The notes under the pieces: generated by a model
The model's database searches: none
The model's input: the letters and a program-made list of their open reading frames with translations, nothing else
What the model was told of the DNA's origin: nothing
NCBI GenBank assembly: GCA_050031985.1
Contig: JBNAIG010000027.1
Coordinates: 145,149 to 209,148 of the forward strand
Length of the DNA: 64,000 nucleotides
Source: SZUA-368 sp028533045
GTDB lineage: Bacteria; Spirochaetota; Spirochaetia; DSM-2461
Reading direction: 5' to 3'
Made by a program: the position numbers and the translations under genes
In this document: positions 42,382 through 51,650 of the stretch, piece after piece
Layout: each line of letters begins with the position of its first letter
Position numbering within the stretch: position 1 is the first letter of the stretch

Positions 42382-43412
42382 ATAAGACCGCCATACACAG
42401 TCATTAAAGGAACGATCAAAACAATAACGATAACGATAAGAACAATTCCGATAATCAGACTTGAAACGGGTTCCACTAAATTAATAATCCGTTCGGACAT
42501 ATTATCCACATCGGCCTGATAAAGCTCCTTAAGTCTTCCAAATACGGACTCCACATTTCCCACCTTCTCTCCCAAGGCAATCCAACCTGAAATTTCCGGG
42601 GGGAAGATTCTCTGCTTTTCAAAAAGGAGAGAAAGCAGTTCCCCTTTTACCAATTCCTGCTTAATTAGAAACAGTTGGCCCTTTAAATAAAGGTTATTCA
42701 TCACCAATTGGCAAAGCTGTAACGACTCTTCCAGTGGAATGCGGCATTCGGTCATAAGCTGCAGGGCAAAGAAAAGATTAAGCATTTCATTTTTGAGAAT
42801 AAATCCCTTCAAAAGGGGGATATTCAGAAGCAGACGTGAGATGGCAAGTGAAAGCCCGTTACCCTTCTTCCCTAATATTTTGTAAAAAAGAATAAAAAGC
42901 ATACACAATGCGGCAAAACACACAAAAAGTGCTAATATAAACCGAGCCCTCCCTATAGCCATTTCCAATTCCATAGCTACATCGGGATCAAAGGATAAAC
43001 TGTTTTGTAAATTGGGGATAAAAAAAAGGATTAATCCCCCCACACCCAGAATGATCAAAACCAACAAAAGAAGGGGGTAAATCATGGCTGATTTAATTTT
43101 CTCTGAAACTTTGTTATTCCCTTCCAGGTAGCTCACTAACTGGGAAAACACCAGGTTAAGATTACCTCCCCTTTCTCCGATTTCTACAAGCCCCTTATAA
43201 AGGGGAGAAAAAAGATCTTCCTCTCCAATCGCCTTTGAAAAAGAGAGCCCTCCTGCCAGTTTCATTTCAATCCGCTCCATGAGAACCATAATTTTACTTC
43301 TCGACTGGATTTTTTTGGTTAACTTAATCGAATCCTGTATGGTAAGACCGGAAGATGTAAGAAGAGAGAGGGACCTTGTTAATTCCAGGACATCCTTGCT
43401 TTTACGGCTCAA
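42378..43412 (-). CDS. gspF: Type II secretion platform protein GspF
   Basis: GspF is the inner-membrane platform that couples the ATPase to pseudopilus growth. The 344-residue product has two related cytoplasmic helical domains (about 10-110: LTSSGLTIQDSIKLTKKI and KAIGEEDLFSPLYKGLVEIG; and about 210-310: MTECRIPLEESLQLCQLVM, ISGWIALGEKVGNVESVFG) and three hydrophobic segments. The last one is extremely Val/Ile-rich. The start is a TTG sharing TTGA with the gspE stop. The short N terminus lacks the extra domain seen in ~400-residue GspF. Confidence 0.93.
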   Translation of the reverse strand: MSRKSKDVLELTRSLSLLTSSGLTIQDSIKLTKKIQSRSKIMVLMERIEMKLAGGLSFSKAIGEEDLFSPLYKGLVEIGERGGNLNLVFSQLVSYLEGNNKVSEKIKSAMIYPLLLLVLIILGVGGLILFFIPNLQNSLSFDPDVAMELEMAIGRARFILALFVCFAALCMLFILFYKILGKKGNGLSLAISRLLLNIPLLKGFILKNEMLNLFFALQLMTECRIPLEESLQLCQLVMNNLYLKGQLFLIKQELVKGELLSLLFEKQRIFPPEISGWIALGEKVGNVESVFGRLKELYQADVDNMSERIINLVEPVSSLIIGIVLIVIVIVLIVPLMTVYGGLI

Positions 43413-44890
43413 CTATCCACCGCCCTTTCCACTTCTTCTATGGTGGTGATTCCTTCCTTTACCTTTATAAGACCGTCTTCAAATAGACCGGCGGCCTTTT
43501 TTTTTCTTAAAAAGTCCCTCAATTCCGTCCTGGAGCCATTCCGGCTGATAAGGTCTTCCAGGTTCTCATCAACGGAAAACATTTCATTGATAAGAGTTCT
43601 TCCCCTATATCCGGAATGGTCGCAAGCCGAACATCCCTTTCCCAAAGTAAGAACGGAAGGAGCCTTTATACCTTTTTTTTCAAAGAGCTGAATTTCCCCG
43701 GGTGTCAGTTTTCTCTCTTCTCTACAATCGGGACATACAACCCGTACCAACCTCTGAGCACTAACTCCCTTCAACACAGAAGCCAAGAGATAGGGTTCCA
43801 CTCCCATATTCAAAAGGCGGGGAATCGCTGACACGGCATCATTCGTATGGAGAGTAGAAATAACAAGGTGCCCCGTTAGGGCGGACCTTACAGCCAGTTC
43901 TGCCGTTTCGCTATCCCGTATCTCCCCAATCATTATTATATTCGGATCCTGCCTCAAAACCCGCCTTAAAAGAGTACTAAAGCCAAGTCCGATCTCTTCA
44001 TTTGTCTGTATCTGATCAACACCGGGAACATAATATTCCACCGGGTCTTCGATAGAGACGATTTTTAAGCGGTCCGACTTAATATACTGGAGCAGTGCGT
44101 TAAGAGTTGTCGATTTTCCACAGCCCGTAGGTCCGGTTACAAGCAATAAACCGTTTGGCTTTCCCGTTAAGAGGGAAATTTCTTGAATATGTTCTTTCAC
44201 GAAACCCAACTCATCCAACATAAGTGGTTTCTCACTCCTGTGAAGAACCCGGAGAACAATGGACTCCCCCTCCCCCGCGATGGGAACAATGGAAACACGA
44301 AGGTCCACTTCATCGCTTCCCAAACTAACAGTAATACGCCCATCCTGAGGAAGTCTGTTCTCCATAATATTGAGCTGTGCCATAATTTTTATTCTTGATG
44401 AGATATAGGGAAAAAGAGCAGCATCCAGAGTTCGAACCACATGGAGAACTCCGTCAATTCTATAGCGAACCTGTACCGCATTATCCATCTTTTCAATATG
44501 TATATCCGAAGCCCTCTGTTCGATTCCTTCCATGAAAACGGAATTCACCAGATTAATGATGGGGGCGTCTCCGGCAAGTTTATCCAGAGTAAGAGACATT
44601 CCCGAACCTTCGATCGCCCCTTCCGAGAGATCGGAAGATTCAGAAACGATTCTGGCCAAGGAGATAGCCAGATCCTTCTTATCCACCGTAAGAAAGGTTA
44701 ATTTTTTACGGGAAGAACGATGAAAAAAATTGAGCCGGTCTTGAACCGCCTCATTATCTTCTACCAACCCAATGAGCAATTCCTCTTCCTTTACTTTAAG
44801 AAGAATGGCACCGTTCTCCTCAATAAATGGAGGGGTATATTGTAAAACCCCTGTCGGAAGAGGGCGGAAGCTGCTTATACTATGAATCAT
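43409..44890 (-). CDS. gspE: Type II secretion ATPase GspE
   Basis: GspE is the hexameric ATPase that powers type II secretion. The 493-residue product has a short N-terminal domain (about 1-100), Walker A LVTGPTGCGKSTTLNALL (about residue 255), the Asp box SIEDPVEYYVPGVDQIQTNE, Walker B QDPNIIMIGEIRD, the His box ALTGHLVISTLHTNDA and a zinc site with CPDC and CSAC separated by about 30 residues. All catalytic motifs look intact. It overlaps gspD by 11 bases. Confidence 0.96.
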   Translation of the reverse strand: MIHSISSFRPLPTGVLQYTPPFIEENGAILLKVKEEELLIGLVEDNEAVQDRLNFFHRSSRKKLTFLTVDKKDLAISLARIVSESSDLSEGAIEGSGMSLTLDKLAGDAPIINLVNSVFMEGIEQRASDIHIEKMDNAVQVRYRIDGVLHVVRTLDAALFPYISSRIKIMAQLNIMENRLPQDGRITVSLGSDEVDLRVSIVPIAGEGESIVLRVLHRSEKPLMLDELGFVKEHIQEISLLTGKPNGLLLVTGPTGCGKSTTLNALLQYIKSDRLKIVSIEDPVEYYVPGVDQIQTNEEIGLGFSTLLRRVLRQDPNIIMIGEIRDSETAELAVRSALTGHLVISTLHTNDAVSAIPRLLNMGVEPYLLASVLKGVSAQRLVRVVCPDCREERKLTPGEIQLFEKKGIKAPSVLTLGKGCSACDHSGYRGRTLINEMFSVDENLEDLISRNGSRTELRDFLRKKKAAGLFEDGLIKVKEGITTIEEVERAVDS

Positions 44891-47030
44891 TTTCGGCTAC
44901 CAGATGATTATAAATATTTTCAAACCTGTCATTCAAAGGTACAGCATTTGTATATTCGATAAAGGGCACTATGGTTACATAAAAATCGGTATATTCCACT
45001 ATTTCCTGACGAGTCTGAAAAAGTAAACCTAGAAGTGGAATAGAACCTAGAATGGGAACCTTTGAGATAGAATAAGAGATATCCTGCTGCTTTAAACCGG
45101 AAAGAATAATCGGCTCGCCCGACATGGACCTAACTCTCGTAGTAACAACTTTTTCCGTTGTAGAAGGAAGGGCATAGGTACTGGTGGAATCGACAGAGTT
45201 CTCCTTGGAAATAGTGGTTTCCACATCCATGGTAATCATGCCGTCTCCCGATACGGAACCCTCCAGGTCTATAAATATACCTGAGGAAATCTCCGTTATA
45301 GTACCTTCATCTTCCAGCTCCCCATCTTCATCATAGCTGGCCTCATAATAGCGGGATGTACCGGAGTTCTGAAATTCCACCGCTTCACCGGAAAGGCCGT
45401 AAATGGTAGAGTCCACCATTATTTTTGCTTCCGACTTATTCAAGGCCGCACTCAAATTAGCGGCAAACTGATAACCGAGCTGGGAAACGATATCAAAATT
45501 CAGGCTAAGCACACTTCCCAGGGTACCGGTAACAGCTGTTTGGGTATCCTCGTCGAGGATTTCCGAAGTAAAGGAAGAGTCCCAATCAAGCTGATTCGTG
45601 TCCTGAACTTGAATTACAAGAATATCGTATCGGATTTGGGGTACGGGCTTATCAATAACCGCCAATGTATCCTTAAACTGCAAAAGTTTGGCCTCTTCCC
45701 CTACAAAATAAACAAGATTATCATCGTAGGAAGAATATATCTCCGAATCATCCATATTGGGTGGAAGATTATCCAAAAGATCCTCTGCCGATACATAATC
45801 CAGATAAACGGGAAAAACCCTGTTGGGTACATCAATCAGATTAATATAATCTTCCAGCGCCGCCGCTTTTCCCTCTGTCAAATAGTAAAGAACCGCATTG
45901 GCCTCGGACAGGACAACAGAAGTTTCCCCGGAAAAACGATCGGGTAATAAAGAGGAAATCTCATCGGCATCAAGGTGGACCAAGTTAAACCTTGTCCAAC
46001 CGTAATCGGGATTTTCCCTGTCAAGATTATCAATGAAAGACTCCAGGGTTTCAAGAGAATCGAGGTTACCCGTAGCAATGAGACTATTGGTTCTAGGATC
46101 CTGTCTAAGGGTGAGGTTGTTCACAAGAGAGGAAGGCAAGAGAGAGGTTAGAGAATCGGCGGAAAGGGAATCCAAAGGAATATCTACCGTGTATTGCAGT
46201 TTGTTAAGAATTTCATCCCTATCCCTGTCAAAAATATAATAAATACCGTCCACGACCTGGTACCCGCAGCTTCCCTGCTCCATTAGCAAGTCCAGCATCT
46301 GCTCATAGGTTTTTTCCTTAAAATTAAAAACCTCTATAACATAATCGTTTTTGCCCATAAGGGAATACTCATGACCGCCGATTTCCATAAGATTGAGCAA
46401 TACATTTCTAAAACCCACATTTTCCAGTCGGGCGCTTAACAACTCACCCTTAGTGGTAAAATAGACATCGGGAGTTCGACTATTACGACTGCCCGAAGAG
46501 GATTGCTTATGGATATAAAAATAATCTTCCCCGGTTTCAAGAGAATAGTCGTCGTGCTTTTTAATAATTATATTTAAAAGAGATTCAACATCACCTTCAT
46601 CAAACTGAATGGCCAATTCGTCCCTAGGTAGAGAGTCGTATAAAATTGTCTTATTAATCCTGCGGGAGATATGCTTGATTATGGTTTGCAAATCTTCCTC
46701 TTCTGTTTTTAGACTGATTTTATCGGTTTCCCCGTTATATTTAGAGTAAATCCGGCTTATATAGTAAACATCGTCTTTTTTCTCGAAATAGAGCCCCTGG
46801 TTATCGAGAAAAAGGGTAAGAGCTGTTTCAAAGGGCATATTATGAAAAGAGTAGGAAGCCTTTCCATCAACCGTTTCATCGGGAAGGATAGATTGATTGC
46901 CGACCTCTGCCAGAACGAGAAGAATATCCGTGATGGGCTGATTCCGGAATTCCATTTCCGTTACCGTTTGAGAGAACAAATCGTAAGCCACTAAGCTTAA
47001 GATGAGAATGAGAATATTTTTTTTAACCAC
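44880..47030 (-). CDS. gspD: Type II secretion secretin GspD
   Basis: GspD forms the outer-membrane channel. The 716-residue product has a signal peptide (residues 1-20), N0/N1-type domains (about 20-330), further ring-building repeats (NFVNLTL-type SLVNNLTLRQDPRTNSLIAT and SEANAVLYYLTEGKAAALED), and the secretin barrel domain (about 470-700) with the signature VPILGSIPLLGLLFQTR. An S-domain-like tail is short. It starts with a GTG after AAAGGAAAAG. It is the first gene of the secretion operon, divergent from the exported-protein genes. Confidence 0.95.
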   Translation of the reverse strand: MVKKNILILILSLVAYDLFSQTVTEMEFRNQPITDILLVLAEVGNQSILPDETVDGKASYSFHNMPFETALTLFLDNQGLYFEKKDDVYYISRIYSKYNGETDKISLKTEEEDLQTIIKHISRRINKTILYDSLPRDELAIQFDEGDVESLLNIIIKKHDDYSLETGEDYFYIHKQSSSGSRNSRTPDVYFTTKGELLSARLENVGFRNVLLNLMEIGGHEYSLMGKNDYVIEVFNFKEKTYEQMLDLLMEQGSCGYQVVDGIYYIFDRDRDEILNKLQYTVDIPLDSLSADSLTSLLPSSLVNNLTLRQDPRTNSLIATGNLDSLETLESFIDNLDRENPDYGWTRFNLVHLDADEISSLLPDRFSGETSVVLSEANAVLYYLTEGKAAALEDYINLIDVPNRVFPVYLDYVSAEDLLDNLPPNMDDSEIYSSYDDNLVYFVGEEAKLLQFKDTLAVIDKPVPQIRYDILVIQVQDTNQLDWDSSFTSEILDEDTQTAVTGTLGSVLSLNFDIVSQLGYQFAANLSAALNKSEAKIMVDSTIYGLSGEAVEFQNSGTSRYYEASYDEDGELEDEGTITEISSGIFIDLEGSVSGDGMITMDVETTISKENSVDSTSTYALPSTTEKVVTTRVRSMSGEPIILSGLKQQDISYSISKVPILGSIPLLGLLFQTRQEIVEYTDFYVTIVPFIEYTNAVPLNDRFENIYNHLVAENDS

Positions 47031-47082
47031 GAATAACTTTTCCTTTTATTAAATGGGAAAATATTTGAATTTCTTCCTTAGC

Positions 47083-47088
47083 ATTATA
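47083..47088 (-). promoter_or_regulatory. -10 box of the type II secretion operon
   Basis: On the minus strand a perfect TATAAT lies about 53 bases before the gspD GTG, inside an AT-rich divergent spacer. The matching -35 region is poor (TTTTCT at about 17 bases), but a T-rich tract lies upstream. No operator-like symmetric motif was noticed. Confidence 0.45.
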
Positions 47089-47211
47089 TCGCAACTTTCA
47101 AAAAAAGAAAATTAATTATTTATTTTAAGACAATTGATTATGAGAAATCAAATATATTACACGCGTTCACATATTCTCCATTAAATCTCTACACAATCCA
47201 CAAGAAAGTCG

Positions 47212-47220
47212 TGCTATATT
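47212..47220 (+). promoter_or_regulatory. Extended -10 promoter of the exported-protein operon
   Basis: TGCTATATT forms an extended -10 element 20 bases before the ATG at 47240. The -35 region 17 bases upstream (around CACAAT) is poor, as is common for extended -10 promoters. The predicted leader is only about 12 bases. It is divergent from the gspD promoter in the same 209-bp spacer. Confidence 0.35.
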
Positions 47221-47239
47221 GTTTTTTGGGAATGGGAAA

Positions 47240-48472
47240 ATGAAATTCAAAATATTACTTTTTATCACTGTAGAAACAGTCCTGGGGGGACTAATCTATC
47301 AAATTTTTCTCTCACGAAACATGGAACAGAGTCTTGTTGCCATTGAGAGAGAACTGGATCTTCTTCACGAAGAAAACGAGGAGTTATTACAAAAATTGGA
47401 CGCCACCAACAACGAACTCTATCACTCTTTTGGATTAACACACAATCTTGTTTTAACCAACAAGAAACATGCGGAAGATCTTGCCTCGGATATCATGAAA
47501 CAGGGGAGCAGCTACTATTACAGTCTGCGCTCTTATCTATCCACCAAGAGCCAGATAGACGATCTCATCTCAAAACTGATTATAAACTCAGATACGGAAG
47601 AGCTCAAAGAAACTGTGGAGAATCCTTTAAACAGAGAAATAGAAAAAGAACGGGCTCTCACAAAACTCACCCAAAATCCCCATGATCTTGAAGCCCTTCA
47701 TACCTTGGGTAGAATAAGTTATGAAGAGGGAGATTATCACACGGCGGAAAAATACCAACTGCATATTCTGGAACTCGACCCTACCGATACAGAAGCTTAC
47801 CGGGTACTCTACAAGACATATTTCCTAAAAAACCAGTACGAAGAGAGCGCCTACTATTGCCGAGAGCTGTTAGAACATGAAGTGGTTCCACAAACCCTGA
47901 CGGCTCTGGCTCGAAACGAGCAACTGCTTGATATGCCCGATTCGGCCCTATCCAACCTGCAGCTGGCCCTTTCCCTGGAGAATAACTATTTACCTGCCTT
48001 GATTTTGAGTGCAGAAATCAACTTTGTCCTACACCGCTACGAGGAGGCCCTTAACTACTATAACCGGGCTCTTGACGTAGAGGAAACGCGTGATCTTCTT
48101 ATAGTAAAAGGAGATGTTCTTCTTCGCTTGCAAAGAAAAGAAGAGTCCCTGGACAGCTGGGAGAAGGCCATGGAGCTTAATCCTCTTCGGACCGAGGCGG
48201 ACCGCCTTGCCCGCCTGTTCCTATTGGAAAAACTAATGAACTGCGCCTATGGCCTGGAAAAGGACATGAAAATGAGCCATTACCTGACCATGGCTCAGGA
48301 CCGGGGAGGAAGCGAGAAGGTTCACATCCTTTACTTAAGACGACTTAAGGACAGGGAAAAACCATCCGCACTCCTGGACGGTATAGAAGAGTTTAAGGAT
48401 GCCTTCCCGCAAAACCAATATGAAGAAGAATTAAAAACACTCAAAAGATGGGCCAAGGAGCAGCAAAAATGA
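47240..48472 (+). CDS. Membrane-anchored coiled-coil and TPR protein
   Basis: The 410-residue product has an N-terminal signal anchor (about 2-22), a Glu/Leu-rich coiled coil (about 30-60, ERELDLLHEENEELLQKLDA), and at least six TPR-type repeats from about residue 145 on (EALHTLGRISYEEGDYHTAE; ALILSAEINFVLHRYEEAL; DLLIVKGDVLLRLQRKEES). The frame is open seven codons earlier from a TTG, but the ATG is the more likely start. TPR proteins of this layout are scaffolds for envelope complexes. Specific function not recognised. Confidence 0.75.
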   Translation: MKFKILLFITVETVLGGLIYQIFLSRNMEQSLVAIERELDLLHEENEELLQKLDATNNELYHSFGLTHNLVLTNKKHAEDLASDIMKQGSSYYYSLRSYLSTKSQIDDLISKLIINSDTEELKETVENPLNREIEKERALTKLTQNPHDLEALHTLGRISYEEGDYHTAEKYQLHILELDPTDTEAYRVLYKTYFLKNQYEESAYYCRELLEHEVVPQTLTALARNEQLLDMPDSALSNLQLALSLENNYLPALILSAEINFVLHRYEEALNYYNRALDVEETRDLLIVKGDVLLRLQRKEESLDSWEKAMELNPLRTEADRLARLFLLEKLMNCAYGLEKDMKMSHYLTMAQDRGGSEKVHILYLRRLKDREKPSALLDGIEEFKDAFPQNQYEEELKTLKRWAKEQQK

Positions 48473-49485
48473 AAAGAATCTTTTTGATCCTCCTGTTTCC
48501 CCTTACCGTCCCTCTTTTTGCCCTTGATATTACCTTAGCGGAAATTGAGGAAGCCCCAACCTCCGCAGTACGGGAAGAGTATTCTGTACTCTACGACGAG
48601 ATAAGCCGCGATTTATATAAACAGATTGGCAGCTATGATCCTTTGGGATGCCTTGTTCTGAATAAGCTTGATAAATCGGTTAAAGTAAATTCCCTTCTAA
48701 GCGCCAGCACAACCGCCTATAACAATCAAATGCCCTACATGCTATACGGCTCCTACTATGAGAGTATGGACTGGCTAGAATTGCGCATATCCCTTTACGA
48801 ACAGGAAACGGACCGCATAAGAACGACTTTTTTTGGGAAGGCTTCCAAAGACCGTTACGATTCCCTTATAGACAATACGGCGGAAAGAATAGGAACATAT
48901 TTTTATGACCAATACAATATAGAGGCTGTTTACGCCAAGGATCCCTGGGAAGGTTACTGGGAACTGGGAATGAACCTGGGTTACTGGATGATTCTTCCCA
49001 GTTGGAACGATGCCCTGACCGGAACGGGCACAGCCAATCTTCACGGAGCACTGGCCCTGAGCGAACCAAGCTTTAGGCGTAATCACTGGATATTCTACCC
49101 CAAATTCGGCCTCTCCCTTGGCTACGCCTTTGCCATGAGTACGCCGGATTATGAGAGTTCCCTCTACCACTCCTTTCAAATGGCTATGCCTCTGGAATTT
49201 TGTGCCGAATGGAGAAGACGCCACTGCCTGAGTTTCCATTTAACCCCGGGAGACCAGCTGGACTGGATGGCCCAGTCCCGTTTATACAATAGCAGCTATT
49301 CCGCCATAAGCCAGTCCTTTTACTTAAGCACCGGCTTTTCCTATCGCTTTGTTCCCAAGGGAGGAAAATGGGCCTTTGGCATGAGCCATCTAGTGGATAT
49401 TACCTTTTACGATGATACCATGTTTGCCTACAAACCTTCCTTTACCATAGAAAAAAGATTCCTAAGGGAGAAGAAAAATGATTAA
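48469..49485 (+). CDS. Probable outer-membrane or periplasmic protein
   Basis: The 338-residue product has a signal peptide (MKRIFLILLFPLTVPLFA). Its first half looks globular (about 20-155, with a curli-CsgG-like flavour: IGTYFYDQYNIEAVYAKD) and its second half has alternating aromatic beta strands (LGMNLGYWMILPS, WIFYPKFGLSLGYAFAM, FYLSTGFSYRFVP, FTIEKRF), suggesting a small membrane barrel. AAGGAG precedes the ATG, which shares ATGA with the previous stop. I do not recognise the family. It is co-transcribed with the lipoprotein genes that follow. Confidence 0.7.
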   Translation: MKRIFLILLFPLTVPLFALDITLAEIEEAPTSAVREEYSVLYDEISRDLYKQIGSYDPLGCLVLNKLDKSVKVNSLLSASTTAYNNQMPYMLYGSYYESMDWLELRISLYEQETDRIRTTFFGKASKDRYDSLIDNTAERIGTYFYDQYNIEAVYAKDPWEGYWELGMNLGYWMILPSWNDALTGTGTANLHGALALSEPSFRRNHWIFYPKFGLSLGYAFAMSTPDYESSLYHSFQMAMPLEFCAEWRRRHCLSFHLTPGDQLDWMAQSRLYNSSYSAISQSFYLSTGFSYRFVPKGGKWAFGMSHLVDITFYDDTMFAYKPSFTIEKRFLREKKND

Positions 49486-50254
49486 TCGCCTAAGTTTTGT
49501 TATTTTTGCTTTGTTATTGCTACCGGGATGTACCGACGGGCTTCTGGAAGACCTTTCCCGGGAGAATGACAACCCCAATACGGATGCCCCGGAAGTAACC
49601 TCCTTTGTAGAAGCCGGCCTCATAACTATAAGCTGGGAAGAGGACAGCTGCGCCGACGAATACGCCCTGTACCGTGCCACAGACAGCAGCACCCCGGTTT
49701 ATGAACAGATTTACAAGGGAACCGATCTCTCCTATGAAGATACCAGTATAGAACTGGAATCGAGGTATTTGTACTGCCTTTATAAAATACGGGGAACGGA
49801 AAGCTTCGGCCCCTCCGATTCGGTTATGGGAGTAGCCGCATCGACCGAAATGGATAGCTATGAGTCGAACGATTCCTATGAAGAAGCTGTAGAATATACC
49901 TCTGCAATAAATGCCAATCTTTTTTACTACAACAGCTATAATAAAGAGCATATTCTTATGGATAAAGATTACTACAGCATTACTGTAAAACCTTCAATGA
50001 CAGGTAAATATGAAATTGATGTTGATAATGTGACCGATGGGGAACAGACAAATATGATTATTCAGGAAAAAGGGGAAAATGCAGCAGCAGTTAATGATGA
50101 AGGTGAGATAACATTCAAAAACGACTCCGCCGAAACAGTAACATTCTATTTTTACGTTTACCTAGACGGAGACATGGTCGGTGACGCCTCGGGAGCAGGA
50201 AGCCTCGTTTGCTACACTCTTAGCTACACTGGAGAATCCACCAATCCAGACTAA
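49478..50254 (+). CDS. Lipoprotein with fibronectin-like and pre-peptidase C-terminal-like domains
   Basis: The 258-residue product has a lipoprotein signal with lipobox LLPGC (Cys18), an acidic linker, a fibronectin-III-like domain (about 40-120; APEVTSFVEAGLITISWEED) and a C-terminal domain that starts DSYESNDSYEEAVEYT, the typical opening of bacterial pre-peptidase C-terminal (PPC) beta-sandwich domains. It should be attached to a membrane and exposed outside the cytoplasm. It overlaps the preceding gene by 8 bases. Confidence 0.75.
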   Translation: MINRLSFVIFALLLLPGCTDGLLEDLSRENDNPNTDAPEVTSFVEAGLITISWEEDSCADEYALYRATDSSTPVYEQIYKGTDLSYEDTSIELESRYLYCLYKIRGTESFGPSDSVMGVAASTEMDSYESNDSYEEAVEYTSAINANLFYYNSYNKEHILMDKDYYSITVKPSMTGKYEIDVDNVTDGEQTNMIIQEKGENAAAVNDEGEITFKNDSAETVTFYFYVYLDGDMVGDASGAGSLVCYTLSYTGESTNPD

Positions 50255-50301
50255 ATAATGGATTAACTATTTTCAATATAAATATTTTATGGGAGATTTT
50301 T

Positions 50302-51603
50302 ATGTATAGATTTATGTTTTTATTAATTGTCGCTTTATTTGTTGGTTGCGATACGGGATCAAACAGCAGTTCGGGCAGTTCGGCCTATATTGACAGTGAA
50401 GATTTGGGCAATGCAACTGATCCTTTGGTTGTAATGGATGGAAATGGTAATGGTCTTGCCATTTGGGAACAATCGGACGGAAATGTCACAAATCTATGGA
50501 CAAATTATTATAACGGTTCGTCATGGGGAACTGCAGAAAAGATAGAATTCGATGATACAGCTGATATTGGTGAGTATGACCTTGAATTCGATGGCTCTGG
50601 AAATGCCATTGTGATTTGGGACCAAGGTGAAATTCTTTATTTTAGTTATTTTGATAATTCAACCCTAACCTGGAGTTCTCCTGAAACATTAATAACCGAT
50701 GAAGACTACCTGTCATATACCGCTGATGTGACTAACCCTAAACTAGCTGTTAATGACAATGGAGACGCGGCCGTTGTTTGGAAATATGAACTAACTATTG
50801 ATTCAACCTATTGCTGTATTTATGAAAATGGATCTTGGGGTTCTGTTAAGAAACTGGGTTCAAGTATCTATAGATCCGCATCCCCAGAAGTAGATATTGA
50901 TTCAGAAGGAAATGTAATGACTATCTACAGACAATACGGCAGCGGACGGTATAAAATCAAAGCCTGTTACTATGATAGTTCCGAAGCATCTTGGGACACG
51001 GCTCTTGAAATAGAATCGGTAGATAGTTCCAGCGGGATACTTCCTATGTGCATTTTCGATAGCAATGGAGATGTCTTGGCAATTTGGAAATATGGTAACT
51101 ATAGCGTTTATTTTAATAAATATAGCGATCCCTCTTGGGATACGGCAGAACAGCTTAACAGTTCATCGGATTATTATATTGGCCAGGTACGCATCGCAGA
51201 GGATGGAAATGGAAATAGACTTGCTGTATGGAAACAGGTGTCCAATTCCGAATACTTAGTTAATACCAAATATTACAATGGAACGGAATGGGAAGATACG
51301 GTAGTCATAGAAGTAACAACAACAGATACGGATATAACAAATACTGACAACACATGTCCCGTAATTGCAATGGATAGTGATGGAATTGGCTACATATCTT
51401 GGACTGAACAGTTCAACGATCTGGACACGGTACTCTTTTCTACCTTTGAAAACGGTGAATGGTCTACGCCCATTACCATAAGTTCCAATACCTTAGATGA
51501 TGCGGAGGTTACCGGAATTGCAGCGGATGACTCAGGCACCGGCATAGTTATCTACAGTGAATCTGACGGAACTTACGATAATATTAAGTCCTATCATTTC
51601 TAA
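50302..51603 (+). CDS. Lipoprotein with repeated beta-propeller-like motifs
   Basis: The 433-residue product has a lipoprotein signal with lipobox LFVGC (Cys16), a Ser/Gly-rich linker, and about seven repeats of roughly 45-60 residues built on the pattern GNGLAIWEQ...WTNYYNGSSWG. Further copies are GNAIVIWDQG, GDAAVVWKYE, GDVLAIWKYG and GNRLAVWKQV. This suggests a beta-propeller. The gene is more AT-rich than its neighbours. Function unknown; it is probably a surface or periplasmic binding protein of the same operon. GGGAG precedes the ATG. Confidence 0.75.
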   Translation: MYRFMFLLIVALFVGCDTGSNSSSGSSAYIDSEDLGNATDPLVVMDGNGNGLAIWEQSDGNVTNLWTNYYNGSSWGTAEKIEFDDTADIGEYDLEFDGSGNAIVIWDQGEILYFSYFDNSTLTWSSPETLITDEDYLSYTADVTNPKLAVNDNGDAAVVWKYELTIDSTYCCIYENGSWGSVKKLGSSIYRSASPEVDIDSEGNVMTIYRQYGSGRYKIKACYYDSSEASWDTALEIESVDSSSGILPMCIFDSNGDVLAIWKYGNYSVYFNKYSDPSWDTAEQLNSSSDYYIGQVRIAEDGNGNRLAVWKQVSNSEYLVNTKYYNGTEWEDTVVIEVTTTDTDITNTDNTCPVIAMDSDGIGYISWTEQFNDLDTVLFSTFENGEWSTPITISSNTLDDAEVTGIAADDSGTGIVIYSESDGTYDNIKSYHF

Positions 51604-51650
51604 TTTACTCTTAACGATATCGGTGAATCCACCGGAGGAGATAATAAACT

